64,000 bases of DNA, taken from Mycolicibacterium agri. Lineage in GTDB: Bacteria > Actinomycetota > Actinomycetes > Mycobacteriales > Mycobacteriaceae. The notes under the pieces were generated by a model. That model was given only the letters and a program-made list of their open reading frames with translations, did not search any database and had not been told where the DNA came from. This document shows, in pieces, positions 42,325 through 53,039 of this stretch. Location: the NCBI RefSeq assembly GCF_002553505.1, contig NZ_PDCP01000012.1, positions 57,105-121,104 of the forward strand. Reading direction: 5' to 3'. The translations under genes and the position numbers were made by a program. Within the stretch, counting starts at the first letter, position 1, and each line of letters begins with the position of its first letter.

Positions 42325-42843
42325 GTGAGCGAGCCGCAGGACCGGAGTTGGAACCGACGACAGACGCTGGCGGCCGTCGGAGTCGCCCTGGTGATCGGAG
42401 GTGTGGGCGGTGCGGCCGTCTACTCCGCCACCGAGGGGCAGCCGCGCGGCATGGGCGGACCGCCGCATATCGCGAACGCTCCGTCGCACGCCGCGCCGTT
42501 TCGCGACGTCAACGCGCCGCCGGTGCCGGCGGCCGCGCCCGCGCCGCAGGCACCGCCTGAGCCGGGCGTCGTCGGGGCGCTGCACGGTGAGTACGTCGTG
42601 CCCGACGGGCACGGCGGCTTCATCACCAAGCTGACACAAACGGGGATCGTCGACGAGGTGACCCCGAAGGAGGTCGTCATCCGCAGCGACGACGGATTCA
42701 CCCAGATCTACCAGTTTCCGTCCACCGCGGCGGCCTCCACGCGACAACTCGACCCCGAGAGCACCGTCACCGTGGAGGCGACACGCACCGGCTCGACGGT
42801 GACGCTCAACCGCATCGGCAGCGCGCCACCGCCGGGCAACTGA
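42325..42843 (+). CDS. Hypothetical membrane-anchored or exported protein
   Basis: This encodes 172 residues from GTG 42325; ATG 42301 is an alternative. A hydrophobic segment at about residues 12-34 (LAAVGVALVIGGVGGAAVY) acts as a signal or anchor. It is followed by a Pro/Ala-rich linker and a small beta-rich domain (TGIVDEVTPKEVVIRSDDGFTQ, STVTVEATRTGSTVTL) that resembles the DUF5666-type OB-like repeats. It is divergent from the TrcRS-like genes and may be their target. The function is unknown. Confidence 0.75.
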   Translation: MSEPQDRSWNRRQTLAAVGVALVIGGVGGAAVYSATEGQPRGMGGPPHIANAPSHAAPFRDVNAPPVPAAAPAPQAPPEPGVVGALHGEYVVPDGHGGFITKLTQTGIVDEVTPKEVVIRSDDGFTQIYQFPSTAAASTRQLDPESTVTVEATRTGSTVTLNRIGSAPPPGN

Positions 42844-42861
42844 TCAGGTGCGATCAGCCGG

Positions 42862-43098
42862 TTACGGGCCGAAGCCGTCCGGCGGCTCGGCCGTGTGTTC
42901 GGGTACCGCGACCGACGTCTCCACCTCGGTCCCCGCCTTCTCGACGGTGCTGGTCTCGCCCATCGTCATGTGCGGGTCGGACACGAAGGTGGTCGAACCG
43001 CTGTCGCCGCTACTCAGGGCCACCGTCAGCGCACCCATCGCGACCACCGCGCTGGCGCCGACAGCGGCGGACACCACTTTCAATTTCTGCGAAATCAT
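42862..43098 (-). CDS. Small exported/anchored protein, tandem paralogue 1
   Basis: This encodes 78 residues. The N-terminal signal/anchor (KVVSAAVGASAVVAMGALTVAL) is followed by a Thr/Glu/Val-rich tail without cysteines ending in PPDGFGP. GGGGAG precedes ATG 43098. It shares the N-terminal helix pattern with the next two genes on the same strand, so the three form a local paralogous set. No domain name is known to me. Convergent with the gene at 42325. Confidence 0.7.
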   Translation of the reverse strand: MISQKLKVVSAAVGASAVVAMGALTVALSSGDSGSTTFVSDPHMTMGETSTVEKAGTEVETSVAVPEHTAEPPDGFGP

Positions 43099-43162
43099 GT
43101 GACAACTCCCCTTTTCTCTTGCGCCCTTTTCTCTTCGGCCCTTTACGCGCAGGCGTGCAGAG

Positions 43163-43429
43163 TTAGTGCTGCTCCGCAGTCGGCGGGAAAGTCGACGGAG
43201 TCGTAGTGATCGGTGGCACTACGACGGAGGTCTGCGGACCCTCCATCTCCGTCGTGTCGGTGACCGTCTCGCCGGTTGTGATCTCCGACGTTGTCACCGG
43301 GCCGGGTGGCACGGGCGTCGGCTCTTCAGCGGCGCTCACGTCGCTGAATGCCACACCCAGGGCCCCCATGGCCACTACGGCACCGGCACCGACCCCCGCC
43401 GACGCCAACTTTAACTGTTTCGAGTTCAC
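43163..43429 (-). CDS. Small exported/anchored protein, tandem paralogue 2
   Basis: This encodes 88 residues from GTG 43429 (MNSKQLKLASAGVGAGAVVAMGALGVAF). The N-terminal helix is the same as in its neighbours; the tail is Thr/Pro/Val-rich (TTSEITTGETVTDTTEM). A start at 43447 would add six unusual residues (MWGWSQ) and is not preferred. Spacing is 64 bases to the gene below and 151 to the one above. Probably membrane-tethered or secreted; function unknown. Confidence 0.7.
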   Translation of the reverse strand: MNSKQLKLASAGVGAGAVVAMGALGVAFSDVSAAEEPTPVPPGPVTTSEITTGETVTDTTEMEGPQTSVVVPPITTTPSTFPPTAEQH

Positions 43430-43580
43430 CTGTGACCACCCCCACACGGTCTTCGGTCATCCGTCCCGTCGATCGGGACGGCGGGTCGAACAGTGTGTAA
43501 AAAGGGGCCGCCGACGACCCCTCCGGGAGGGGTAGCCGGAGGGGTCTGCGCTAAAACGTCGTCGGGCGGGCTGACGGCCG

Positions 43581-43847
43581 CTACTCGGCGGCCGCTTCCT
43601 CCTTGGGCAGCGGCGCGGGCCCCTTGATGGACGGCACCGCGAACGATGTCGCTACGACCGTGTCGGCTTTGCCCGAAGCGGTGGTCGTGGCGGGAATTGT
43701 CATCTTGCCCACCGATGCGACGTCGGTTTGGCCGGTATGGACCGCTTGCTGGTCGATCGTCATCGCGACGGCGCCCATAATCACCATGGCGCTGCCGCCG
43801 ATCACTGCGGCGGCCAACTTGGCGGTATTTCGATTTTGTGAATTCAT
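43581..43847 (-). CDS. Small exported/anchored protein, tandem paralogue 3
   Basis: This encodes 88 residues from ATG 43847, preceded by GAGG. The N-terminus (NTAKLAAAVIGGSAMVIMGAVAMTI) matches the anchor of the two genes downstream. The tail has TIPATTTASGKADTVVATSFAVPS and an acidic end (PKEEAAAE). It is first in the set of three. The 203-bp gap to oppB (43848-44050) shows no further gene. Function unknown. Confidence 0.7.
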   Translation of the reverse strand: MNSQNRNTAKLAAAVIGGSAMVIMGAVAMTIDQQAVHTGQTDVASVGKMTIPATTTASGKADTVVATSFAVPSIKGPAPLPKEEAAAE

Positions 43848-44050
43848 TTCGTACCTCGATTCGGGGTGGCTGACTCGCCCCGCCTGCGTGGCGAACCGTG
43901 AACATGCAGGTAGGACCAGTGAAGCGGGCTTTTCTGGAGCAGCGCTTAAGACCGGGTAGGAATTAGCTAGCCGCGCCGCGTCGCGGGCTGAAGCGCCGTC
44001 GGCGCAGCCATCTCTTACCCTGTGCGCATGCCTGTAGTGGGACCTCGCCG

Positions 44051-45028
44051 ATGACGCGGTTCCTGGCGCGCCGGCTGCTCAACTACCTCCTGCTGCTGAT
44101 CCTGGCCTCGTTCCTGACCTTCACGTTGACGTCGCTGTCCTTCAAGCCGCTCGACAGCCTGTTGTCACGCAACCCGCGGCCGCCCGAGACGGTGATCCAG
44201 GCCAAGGCGGCCGAGCTCAACCTGGACAAGCCGATCCCGGTGCGATACGTGCAGTGGGCCTCCGGTGCGGTGCGCGGCGACTTCGGCACGACGGTCACAG
44301 GTCAACCGATCGCCGATGAACTCGGCAGGCGCGTCGGCGTCAGCCTGCGGTTGCTGGTCATCGGCGCGGTGCTCGGCACGCTCATCGGTGTGGTCGTCGG
44401 AGCGTGGGGAGCCATCCGCCAGTATCACCTCAGCGACCGGGTGATCACCGTGCTGTCGTTGTTGTTGCTGAGCACGCCGGTGTTCGTCATCGCCAACCTG
44501 TTGATCCTCGGGGCCAACCGGGTGAATTCGCTTCTCGGCGTGCAATTGTTCGAATACATCGGGGAGACCTCCCCCGATGCGGTCGGCGGGGCGTGGAACC
44601 AGTTCGTCGACCGGCTGCAACATCTGGTGCTGCCCACGTTCACGCTGGCGTTGATGGGCACCGCGGGATACAGCCGCTACCAACGCAACGCGATGCTCGA
44701 CGTACTGGGACAGGACTTCATCCGCACCGCCCGCGCCAAGGGCCTCACCCGGCGACAGGCCTTGTTCAGGCACGGTATACGCACCGCGCTGATCCCGATG
44801 GCGACGCTTTTCGCCTACGGGGTAAGCGGTTTGGTGACCGGAGCGGTATTCACCGAGAAGATCTTCGGCTGGCACGGCATGGGTGAATGGGTGGTGCAGG
44901 GCATCGCCACGCAGGACACCAACATCATCGCCGCCGTGACGGTGTTCACCGGCGCCGCGGTGTTGTTGGCGGGGCTGCTCTCCGATGTCATCTACGCCGC
45001 GCTCGACCCGAGGGTGCGGGTGTCATGA
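44051..45028 (+). CDS. oppB: Oligopeptide ABC transporter permease OppB
   Basis: This encodes 325 residues with about six membrane segments. The N-terminal helix and periplasmic loop ([22 protein letters not shown]) and the coupling loop [25 protein letters not shown] are typical of OppB/DppB. It is the first gene of an operon of four with overlapping ends. The order B-C-D-A equals Rv1283c-Rv1280c of M. tuberculosis, where the system is known to import peptides including glutathione. Start ATG 44051. Confidence 0.92.
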   Translation: MTRFLARRLLNYLLLLILASFLTFTLTSLSFKPLDSLLSRNPRPPETVIQAKAAELNLDKPIPVRYVQWASGAVRGDFGTTVTGQPIADELGRRVGVSLRLLVIGAVLGTLIGVVVGAWGAIRQYHLSDRVITVLSLLLLSTPVFVIANLLILGANRVNSLLGVQLFEYIGETSPDAVGGAWNQFVDRLQHLVLPTFTLALMGTAGYSRYQRNAMLDVLGQDFIRTARAKGLTRRQALFRHGIRTALIPMATLFAYGVSGLVTGAVFTEKIFGWHGMGEWVVQGIATQDTNIIAAVTVFTGAAVLLAGLLSDVIYAALDPRVRVS

Positions 45029-45950
45029 CCGAGCCGATCACGACCGAGGACGCCACAACTGCGCAGTCCGGGCTGGACGCCGCCAAGTTCGCGTCACGGC
45101 GAACGCTGGTGTGGCGCCGCTTCTTACGCAACAAGCCCGGGGTGGTGGCGTTGGCCATCCTGGTGTTGTTCTTCGTCGGCTGCTACGCCCTGCCGCCGCT
45201 GCTGCCCTACAGCTACACCGATCTGGACTACTACGCGCTGCAGCAGCCACCGAGCACGACACACTGGTTCGGCACCAACGCGTTGGGCCAGGATCTGCTG
45301 GCGCTGACGCTGCGGGGCACGCAGAAGTCGATGCTGATCGGCGTGTGCGTGGCGGTCATCTCGACGGTCATCGCCGCGACGGTCGGCGCGATCGCGGGCT
45401 ATTTCGGCCGCTGGCGCGATCGCGCGTTGATGTGGATCGTCGATCTGCTGCTGGTGGTGCCCAGCTTCATCGTGGTCGCGATCGTCACACCGCGCCTCGG
45501 CGCCGCCGACCGCGTGTTCTGGCTGATCATCTTGTTCTCGGTGTTCGGCTGGATGATCAGTTCCCGCATTGTGCGGGGTATGACGCTGAGCCTGCGGGAA
45601 CGCGAATTCGTGGTGGCAGCAAGGTATATGGGCGTGGGCGGCTCGCGGATCATCATCCGGCACATCCTGCCCAACGTCGCGTCGCTACTGATCATCGACA
45701 CCACGCTCAACGTCGGCACCGCCATCCTCGCCGAGACAGGGTTGAGCTTCCTGGGCTTCGGCATCCAGCCGCCGGACGTGTCGCTGGGCACTCTGATTGC
45801 CGACGGCACCAACTCGGCGACGACGTTCCCGTGGGTGTTCCTGTTCCCCGCCGGGGTGCTGGTGTTGATCATCTTGTGCGCCAACCTCGTTGGCGACGGG
45901 TTGCGGGACGCACTGGATCCGAGCGCGCGTCCGCTGCGGAGGAGTCGCGG

Positions 45951-45954
<4 letters not shown>
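45025..45954 (+). CDS. oppC: Oligopeptide ABC transporter permease OppC
   Basis: This encodes 309 residues from ATG 45025, overlapping the oppB stop (ATGA). The N-terminal OppC_N segment ([22 protein letters not shown]) leads into the permease domain with the coupling loop [34 protein letters not shown] is the conserved DppC motif. The longer frames starting at 44887 or 44985 run through oppB in other registers and are rejected. Confidence 0.92.
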
Positions 45955-47789
<1,835 letters not shown>

Positions 47790-47794
47790 AGTCG

Positions 47795-49522
47795 ATGCCC
47801 ATGGATCTTAAACGGGCGCGAGCAGACACAGAATCGCATTCAGGCCGCGGCATCGGTGCGATTGTGCGTGTGCTCGCGATGGGACTGGCAGCGATGCTCG
47901 TGGTTGCCGGCTGCTCGAGCGGCGAGCAGGAGGCGCCACCGGCCGAGGGCAACGCCGAGCTCGGCAAGGCCAGCGACATCAACCCGCAGGACCCCGCGAA
48001 CCTCCGCCAAGGCGGAAACCTGCGGCTGGCGACGGCCGGCTACCCGTCGAACTTCAACCCGCTGCACATCGACGGCAACGAAGCCGACACGGGGGCCATG
48101 CTGCGCGCCACGCTGCCGCGCGCGTTCCGCGTCGCCTCCGACGGGTCGACGACGGTCAACACCGACTACTTCACCAACGTCGAGCTGACCAGCGAGAACC
48201 CACAGGTCGTCACCTACACCATCAATCCGAAGGCGGTCTGGAGCGACGGCGCGCCGATCACGTGGGAAGACATCGCGTCCCAGATCAATGCCACCAGCGG
48301 CAAGAACCCCGAATTCCGCATCGCCGCCACCAACGGGGCCGACCGCGTCGAGAAGGTCACCCGTGGCGTCGACGACCGCCAGGCCGTGGTGACGTTCGCT
48401 CAGCCTTTCTCGGAATGGCGAGGCATGTTCGCAGGCAACACCATGCTGCTGCCCAAGAGCATGACCGCCAACCCGGAGGTGTTCAACACCGGCCAACTCG
48501 ACCGGCCTGGACCGTCCGCGGGCCCCTTCATGATCTCCGGACTCGACCGCACCGCGCAACGAATCACGTTGACGCGCAACCCGAACTGGTGGGGCGATCC
48601 GCCCCTGCTGGACAGCATCACCTACCTGGTGCTCGACGACAAGGCGCGCATCCCTGCGCTGCAAAACAACACCATCGACGCCACGGGCGTCACCTCGCTG
48701 CCCGAACTCACCACCGCGCGCAACACACCGGGCATCTCCATTCGACGCGCGCCAGGCGCGAGCTGGTATCACCTCACATTCAACGGGGCGCCGGGAGCCA
48801 TCCTGTCGGACAAGGCGTTACGGCTTGCGGTTGCCAAAGGCATTGACCGCCAAGCGATCGTCAACGTCGTCCAGCGCGGCCTCGTGGAGACACCGACCGT
48901 GCTGAACAACCACATCTTCGTCGCCGGGCAGGAGGGCTACCAAGACAACAGTGCACCGGTGGCCTACGACCCGGAGAAGGCCAAACAGGAACTCGACGGG
49001 CTCGGATGGCGGATGAACGGGCAGTTCCGTGAAAAGGACGGCCGCCAGTTGGTGATTCGCGACGTGTTCTACGACGCCGACACCACCAAGCAGGTCGCCC
49101 AGGTTGCACAGAACAGCCTCGCGCAGATCGGGGTGAAGCTCGAGCTCGACGCCAAGGGCGGCACTGGCTTCTTCACCAACTACATCATCCCTGGCGACTT
49201 CGACATCGCCCAGTTCACCTGGGTCGGCGACGCGTTCTCGCTGTGCTGCCTGAACCAGATCTACACGACCAACGCCGAAAGCAACTTCGGCAAGATCAGC
49301 AGCCCTGAGATCGACGCGAAGGCCGAGGAGACGTTCGACGAACTCGATCCCGTCAAGGCCCGCGCCTTGGCCAACGAGATGGACAAGCTGATCTTTGAGA
49401 TCGCGTTCAGCCTCCCGTTGTTCCAGTCGGCAGGCAACGTCGCGGTGCGCAGTAACCTGGCCAACTTCGGGCCGGCCGGCATCGGCGATCTCGACTACAC
49501 CAAGATCGGCTTCGTGAAGTAG
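47795..49522 (+). CDS. oppA: Oligopeptide-binding lipoprotein OppA
   Basis: This encodes 575 residues. The lipoprotein signal ends in LVVAGCSSG near residue 40. The SBP_bac_5 body is recognised by GGNLRLATAGYPSNFNPL, AVWSDGAPITWEDI, the ITLTRNPNWWG motif and LAVAKGIDRQAIV. It starts five bases after oppD; ATG 47801 is an alternative start. In M. tuberculosis the homologue binds peptides. The gene ends 13 bases before the convergent coiled-coil gene. Confidence 0.92.
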   Translation: MPMDLKRARADTESHSGRGIGAIVRVLAMGLAAMLVVAGCSSGEQEAPPAEGNAELGKASDINPQDPANLRQGGNLRLATAGYPSNFNPLHIDGNEADTGAMLRATLPRAFRVASDGSTTVNTDYFTNVELTSENPQVVTYTINPKAVWSDGAPITWEDIASQINATSGKNPEFRIAATNGADRVEKVTRGVDDRQAVVTFAQPFSEWRGMFAGNTMLLPKSMTANPEVFNTGQLDRPGPSAGPFMISGLDRTAQRITLTRNPNWWGDPPLLDSITYLVLDDKARIPALQNNTIDATGVTSLPELTTARNTPGISIRRAPGASWYHLTFNGAPGAILSDKALRLAVAKGIDRQAIVNVVQRGLVETPTVLNNHIFVAGQEGYQDNSAPVAYDPEKAKQELDGLGWRMNGQFREKDGRQLVIRDVFYDADTTKQVAQVAQNSLAQIGVKLELDAKGGTGFFTNYIIPGDFDIAQFTWVGDAFSLCCLNQIYTTNAESNFGKISSPEIDAKAEETFDELDPVKARALANEMDKLIFEIAFSLPLFQSAGNVAVRSNLANFGPAGIGDLDYTKIGFVK

Positions 49523-49535
49523 CAGGCCGTGAGAC

Positions 49536-50912
49536 TCACCGCGGCTCGGTGTCGGTGCGGCGGACCTGCTTGACCCACGGGTCGGCCAGCATCGCGTTGA
49601 CTGCGTTGAGCAACTCGGCGTCGGGGCCGACGATGCGACCCGTAAGCTGGTGCGTCACGGTCTCGATGCGCTGCAGAAACCCGCGAAATGTGTCCCTGGC
49701 GGCGTGCTCATATGCCGCCGTAGACTCATGACGCCCCAAATCGCTAGTGGTGGTGTGTGTTTCGTCGCACAGATACATCGCGTGCTCTCGCACCACCCAT
49801 ACCAGGGTCTGCATCTGATCGAAGTCGAGCAAGATGTCGCCGTCGCCGTCTTCGGTCAGACCGACTTCGAGGATGTAGTCGATCTGCTGAAGCGCGTTGA
49901 GCGCGTTCTCGATGTGGGCGGTCTGCGCGCGGAACTCGAACGGCGGGACCGGGACCATCAGCGGCTGCATCGCGGCGGTGCGTGCCGCTTCGGCCTGCGC
50001 CTGCCGGATCGCGTCCTCGGCCGCGGCGTAGGCCCGCGCCACCTCCGCCTCGGCGGCCTCCTGTGCGGCGGCCGCTTCGCCTTTGGCCCAGCCACGCGCC
50101 GCGGCCACCTGCGATTCGGCGTCGGCCCGGACACGTTCGAGTTCGCGGCGTAGCTCCTGCATCGCCTTCTCGGCGGCCTCGCTGGCCTCGGTGCGTTCGG
50201 CCACCCGTTGCCTGGCCCGCGCCTCGGCGGCGGTCGCCCGCTCGCGCGCCGCCGCGATCTCGGCTTCCGTGTCGGCGCGGGTGCGGTCAAGCTCGGCTCG
50301 CAACTCCTGCAACGCCTTCTCGGCGGCCTCGCTGGCCGCCGTGCGTTCGGCGGTCCGCTGTTGGGCCCGCGCCTCGGCGGCGGCGGCCTGTTCGCGTGCG
50401 GCGGCGATTTCGGCTTCGGCGTCGGCGCGGACCTGTTCCAGCTCTGCGCGCAGCGCCTGCACCTCGCGTTGGTGCGCCTCGGCGACGGCCGTGCGCTCGG
50501 CGGCCCGTTCTGCGTCTTTCTGAGCGGCCTGCTGCTGCGCGGTGCGGGCCTGCGCCCGTGCCGCCTCGGCGGTGCGGGAGAACTGCTCGGCTTCGGCTCG
50601 GGCGGCCGCGGCTGCCGCCTCAGCGTCCAGCTTGTCCTGGTATGCGTCGCGGGCGTGGCCTTCGGCGATGCGCCGCTGGTGATCCGCGGCGACCAGTTGC
50701 ATCAGCGGCGAAAGCCGCTGTCCGGCAGGGACATTGCGCGCGCGACGCTGAATCAGTTCACGCTCGGTCATCGCCGCCACCGCCACCAGTTCCGGCGGCG
50801 GCGTCTTGCCGCGGCGCTCGGCGGCCTGTACCGCGTCCACCGCTGCGCGACGGGTCAGCGCGGCCCACTCCTCGACGCTGAGGTCGCCGATGTGGCTCAG
50901 TGTCGCCGTCAT
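49536..50912 (-). CDS. Coiled-coil protein with internal 50-residue repeats
   Basis: This encodes 458 residues. The N-terminal 100 residues are helical. Residues about 95-310 are an Ala/Glu/Arg-rich coiled coil. Within it a 50-residue unit (LRAELEQVRADAEAEIAAAR at its start) repeats at 154-203, 204-253 and partly 254-280. The C-terminal 130 residues form a separate domain with acidic LTEDGDGDILLDFDQMQ. No signal peptide is seen. The start overlaps the stop of the membrane protein gene at 50909, so they are co-translated. Perhaps a cytoskeletal, scaffold or membrane-associated filament protein. It is not present at this place in M. tuberculosis as I remember it. Confidence 0.75.
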   Translation of the reverse strand: MTATLSHIGDLSVEEWAALTRRAAVDAVQAAERRGKTPPPELVAVAAMTERELIQRRARNVPAGQRLSPLMQLVAADHQRRIAEGHARDAYQDKLDAEAAAAAARAEAEQFSRTAEAARAQARTAQQQAAQKDAERAAERTAVAEAHQREVQALRAELEQVRADAEAEIAAAREQAAAAEARAQQRTAERTAASEAAEKALQELRAELDRTRADTEAEIAAARERATAAEARARQRVAERTEASEAAEKAMQELRRELERVRADAESQVAAARGWAKGEAAAAQEAAEAEVARAYAAAEDAIRQAQAEAARTAAMQPLMVPVPPFEFRAQTAHIENALNALQQIDYILEVGLTEDGDGDILLDFDQMQTLVWVVREHAMYLCDETHTTTSDLGRHESTAAYEHAARDTFRGFLQRIETVTHQLTGRIVGPDAELLNAVNAMLADPWVKQVRRTDTEPR

Positions 50913-51574
50913 CGCCTGCGCCGCCGTTCACCGGTCGCGACTTCTGTTGCCGTCGTTGGCGCTTCGTCGGGTGCGGGTTGCCTATCAGGCTGCTTGTCGG
51001 ATTGTTTGGCAGGCTTGCCGTCCGACGGTGTGGTGGCTTCTTGCGCCGAAGTCAATTGCGGGGTCGGGCTTTTCGCGGTGGTCGGCTGGGTCTGCGGACC
51101 CGGCGCCTTTGCGGCGAGTTCGGCCAGCGGGCCGCCCTGCTGCGCCAGGATCAGCGCGAACTGATTCTGGTAGACGGTGACGGCGTCGGCGAGGGTTTCG
51201 TCGCCGAGGCGTTCGGCGTCGCGCAGCAGGCCCCGCAGGATCGCCATCGCGAGTTCCGGGCCGAGGCCAAGAGTGGCGCCCTCATGTGAGGCCGGTTCGA
51301 TGCCTGCGGTCTTGACCAGCCACTTCAGCGTCTCCCAACACTGCGCGGTGGCGGCGGCATGCTGCTGGGCGTCGCGGACTTCTTCATGATGACGCTCGCG
51401 CTGCTCGAACTCGCGGTCGAACCTCTTGCCCGCCCGTCGACCTGCGTATAGCGCGGCGCACAACACAATCAACGCCGCGACCACAGCCGCAGTACCGGCG
51501 AAGCCCGGTGAGACGAGGAACTCGTCCAGCGGCGGCGCCTGAATCGCCTGGGAAATGGTGGTCATCCGCCTCAT
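50909..51574 (-). CDS. Hypothetical single-pass membrane protein
   Basis: This encodes 221 residues. One membrane helix lies at about residues 27-47 (GTAAVVAALIVLCAALYAG), followed by an Arg/Glu-rich helix, a folded-looking middle (TLGLGPELAMAILRGLLRDAERL) and a Thr/Pro/Lys-rich tail. It is followed with a four-base overlap by the coiled-coil gene, which suggests a complex in which this protein anchors the coiled-coil partner to the membrane. The family is not known to me. Confidence 0.7.
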   Translation of the reverse strand: MRRMTTISQAIQAPPLDEFLVSPGFAGTAAVVAALIVLCAALYAGRRAGKRFDREFEQRERHHEEVRDAQQHAAATAQCWETLKWLVKTAGIEPASHEGATLGLGPELAMAILRGLLRDAERLGDETLADAVTVYQNQFALILAQQGGPLAELAAKAPGPQTQPTTAKSPTPQLTSAQEATTPSDGKPAKQSDKQPDRQPAPDEAPTTATEVATGERRRRR

Positions 51575-51614
51575 TTTGCCGTATCGGCGCTCTGCGCCAT
51601 GACGCGATTCCTGT

Positions 51615-52868
51615 TTACGAGGTGACCCGCTGCAGCGCGCGGGGTATCGCTGCGGGTAACGCCGATTCGACGACGGCGGCGGCGCCGAGCGCCCCGACCA
51701 GCAGCCGAACGCCGAGGCCGGGTGGCTTCGCGTCCAGTTCCTTGGCCCGCGCGGGCAGCGAAGCGGTCGTGCCTGCGCACGTCGCTTCGAGGATGTCGAG
51801 AGCGGCCCGTTCGCGGGAATCGATGGCGCTGTGGCCCGCGGTCGCCAATTCGACGAGCACCGCGCCGGGGATCAGCGACACGATCTTTTCGGCGACCGAG
51901 CGCGGGGTGATGAGGTCGCGGCCACCGGAGATGACGACCGTCGGCCAGCTGAACTTCGGCATCTCTGCGGCCAGATCGTAGGGCTCGGCCTCGAATTCCA
52001 CTGATTCGACAGCCATCTCGCGGAACGCCACCGCCGGGTCGAGCGGCTTGCCGTCGGGTGTCGCGCCATAATTCAGTTCCCGAAAACCGATGCGGCCGAC
52101 CAGGTCCGGTTCGTTGCGGTAGGGCGTCTTGCGTTCGAACATCAGTTGCGACGCCCGATTGAGAAGCGTCCAGAGGACGTGGCGGCCCTGCAGCAGAAGG
52201 TCGAGTTGGCGAGTCAGCACCGTGGGCCCGGCGAGACCGTAGACGGCCGCGGTCAATTGCCCGGCGGCAGGGGTCAATACGCCGTCGCCGACCAGTTTGC
52301 GCACCTTCGGTGCCAGGTCGGCGGCCTCGGGCACCGCGCCGTCCCACAGCACGCGGCGCGTTTCGTCGCGCACAGCGTCGATGTCGCGCGCCGACAACAC
52401 CGGGGAGTCGAGCACCATGGCCTGCACCCGATCCGGGTGACGCGCGCCGACTCCCGCGGCCAGGTAGGTGCCGTAGGACGTGCCGTAGATGACCGCCTTG
52501 TCGGCTCCGGCGTCGTCGAGAACGGCGGCGACGTCGTTGACGGCTTGGTCGATGGTGAGTGCTTCCGGCGGGAGGTCGGCGCCGTCGTCGTCGTGACGGG
52601 ACATCCCCACCCCGCGGTGGTCGATCATGATGACGTCGAGTCCCCGGGCCGCCGCGTGCCTGCGCAGCCCCCGATACAGCCCGACCGAGGCCGCACCCGG
52701 GCCGCCGGGGATGATCACCACGGGCGTCGTCGACCTGGGCCCGCTGCGGGCGTAGAACAGGTCGAATTCGTCGTCCCTGCCGGGTGCCACCGGTCGCCGC
52801 ACCGAGCCGACGCCCGGCAGCGCGGCCAGCTTGTCGTGCGCGCGGCGGCGCTTGGCGTTCATGGTCAT
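51615..52868 (-). CDS. Alpha/beta hydrolase of the proline-iminopeptidase/TAP-like type
   Basis: This encodes 417 residues from ATG 52868; ATG 52877 is too close to the GGGAG motif. The oxyanion region PGGPGAAS, the nucleophile elbow YGTSYGTYLA (Ser near residue 125), DRVQAMVLDSP and the Asp in ISGGRDLITP are typical of peptidase S33-like hydrolases; the His is in ATAGHSAID. A probable cytosolic aminopeptidase or esterase. It has no signal peptide. It is 40 bases downstream of the membrane protein gene's start and on the same strand. Confidence 0.85.
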   Translation of the reverse strand: MTMNAKRRRAHDKLAALPGVGSVRRPVAPGRDDEFDLFYARSGPRSTTPVVIIPGGPGAASVGLYRGLRRHAAARGLDVIMIDHRGVGMSRHDDDGADLPPEALTIDQAVNDVAAVLDDAGADKAVIYGTSYGTYLAAGVGARHPDRVQAMVLDSPVLSARDIDAVRDETRRVLWDGAVPEAADLAPKVRKLVGDGVLTPAAGQLTAAVYGLAGPTVLTRQLDLLLQGRHVLWTLLNRASQLMFERKTPYRNEPDLVGRIGFRELNYGATPDGKPLDPAVAFREMAVESVEFEAEPYDLAAEMPKFSWPTVVISGGRDLITPRSVAEKIVSLIPGAVLVELATAGHSAIDSRERAALDILEATCAGTTASLPARAKELDAKPPGLGVRLLVGALGAAAVVESALPAAIPRALQRVTS

Positions 52869-52928
52869 TGCGACCATTCTCCCTGCGCGCGGGCGGTGAC
52901 TGCGCGAACGCCGCCGCGAGTTCCTACG

Positions 52929-52988
52929 GCGAGAAGACGCTAAAGTTCCCCTTGACCTGGGCTTTTGCGGGCATTGCTGTCTGCTCGC
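52929..52988. repeat. Imperfect palindromic intergenic repeat, copy 1
   Basis: A 60-bp element with ends GCGAGAAGAC and GTCTGCTCGC, which pair at 9 of 10 positions, and an interior with TTTGCGGGCATT. Its reverse complement is similar to the start of 63893-63936 (GCGAGCAGAC, AATGCCCGCAAA). It lies between the hydrolase gene and the GMC gene in a 171-bp gap. Confidence 0.6.
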
Positions 52989-53039
52989 GCTATGAGGTGA
53001 GCCCTCGCTTCGAGGTGAGTCCGCGCGGATTGGGCCGGA

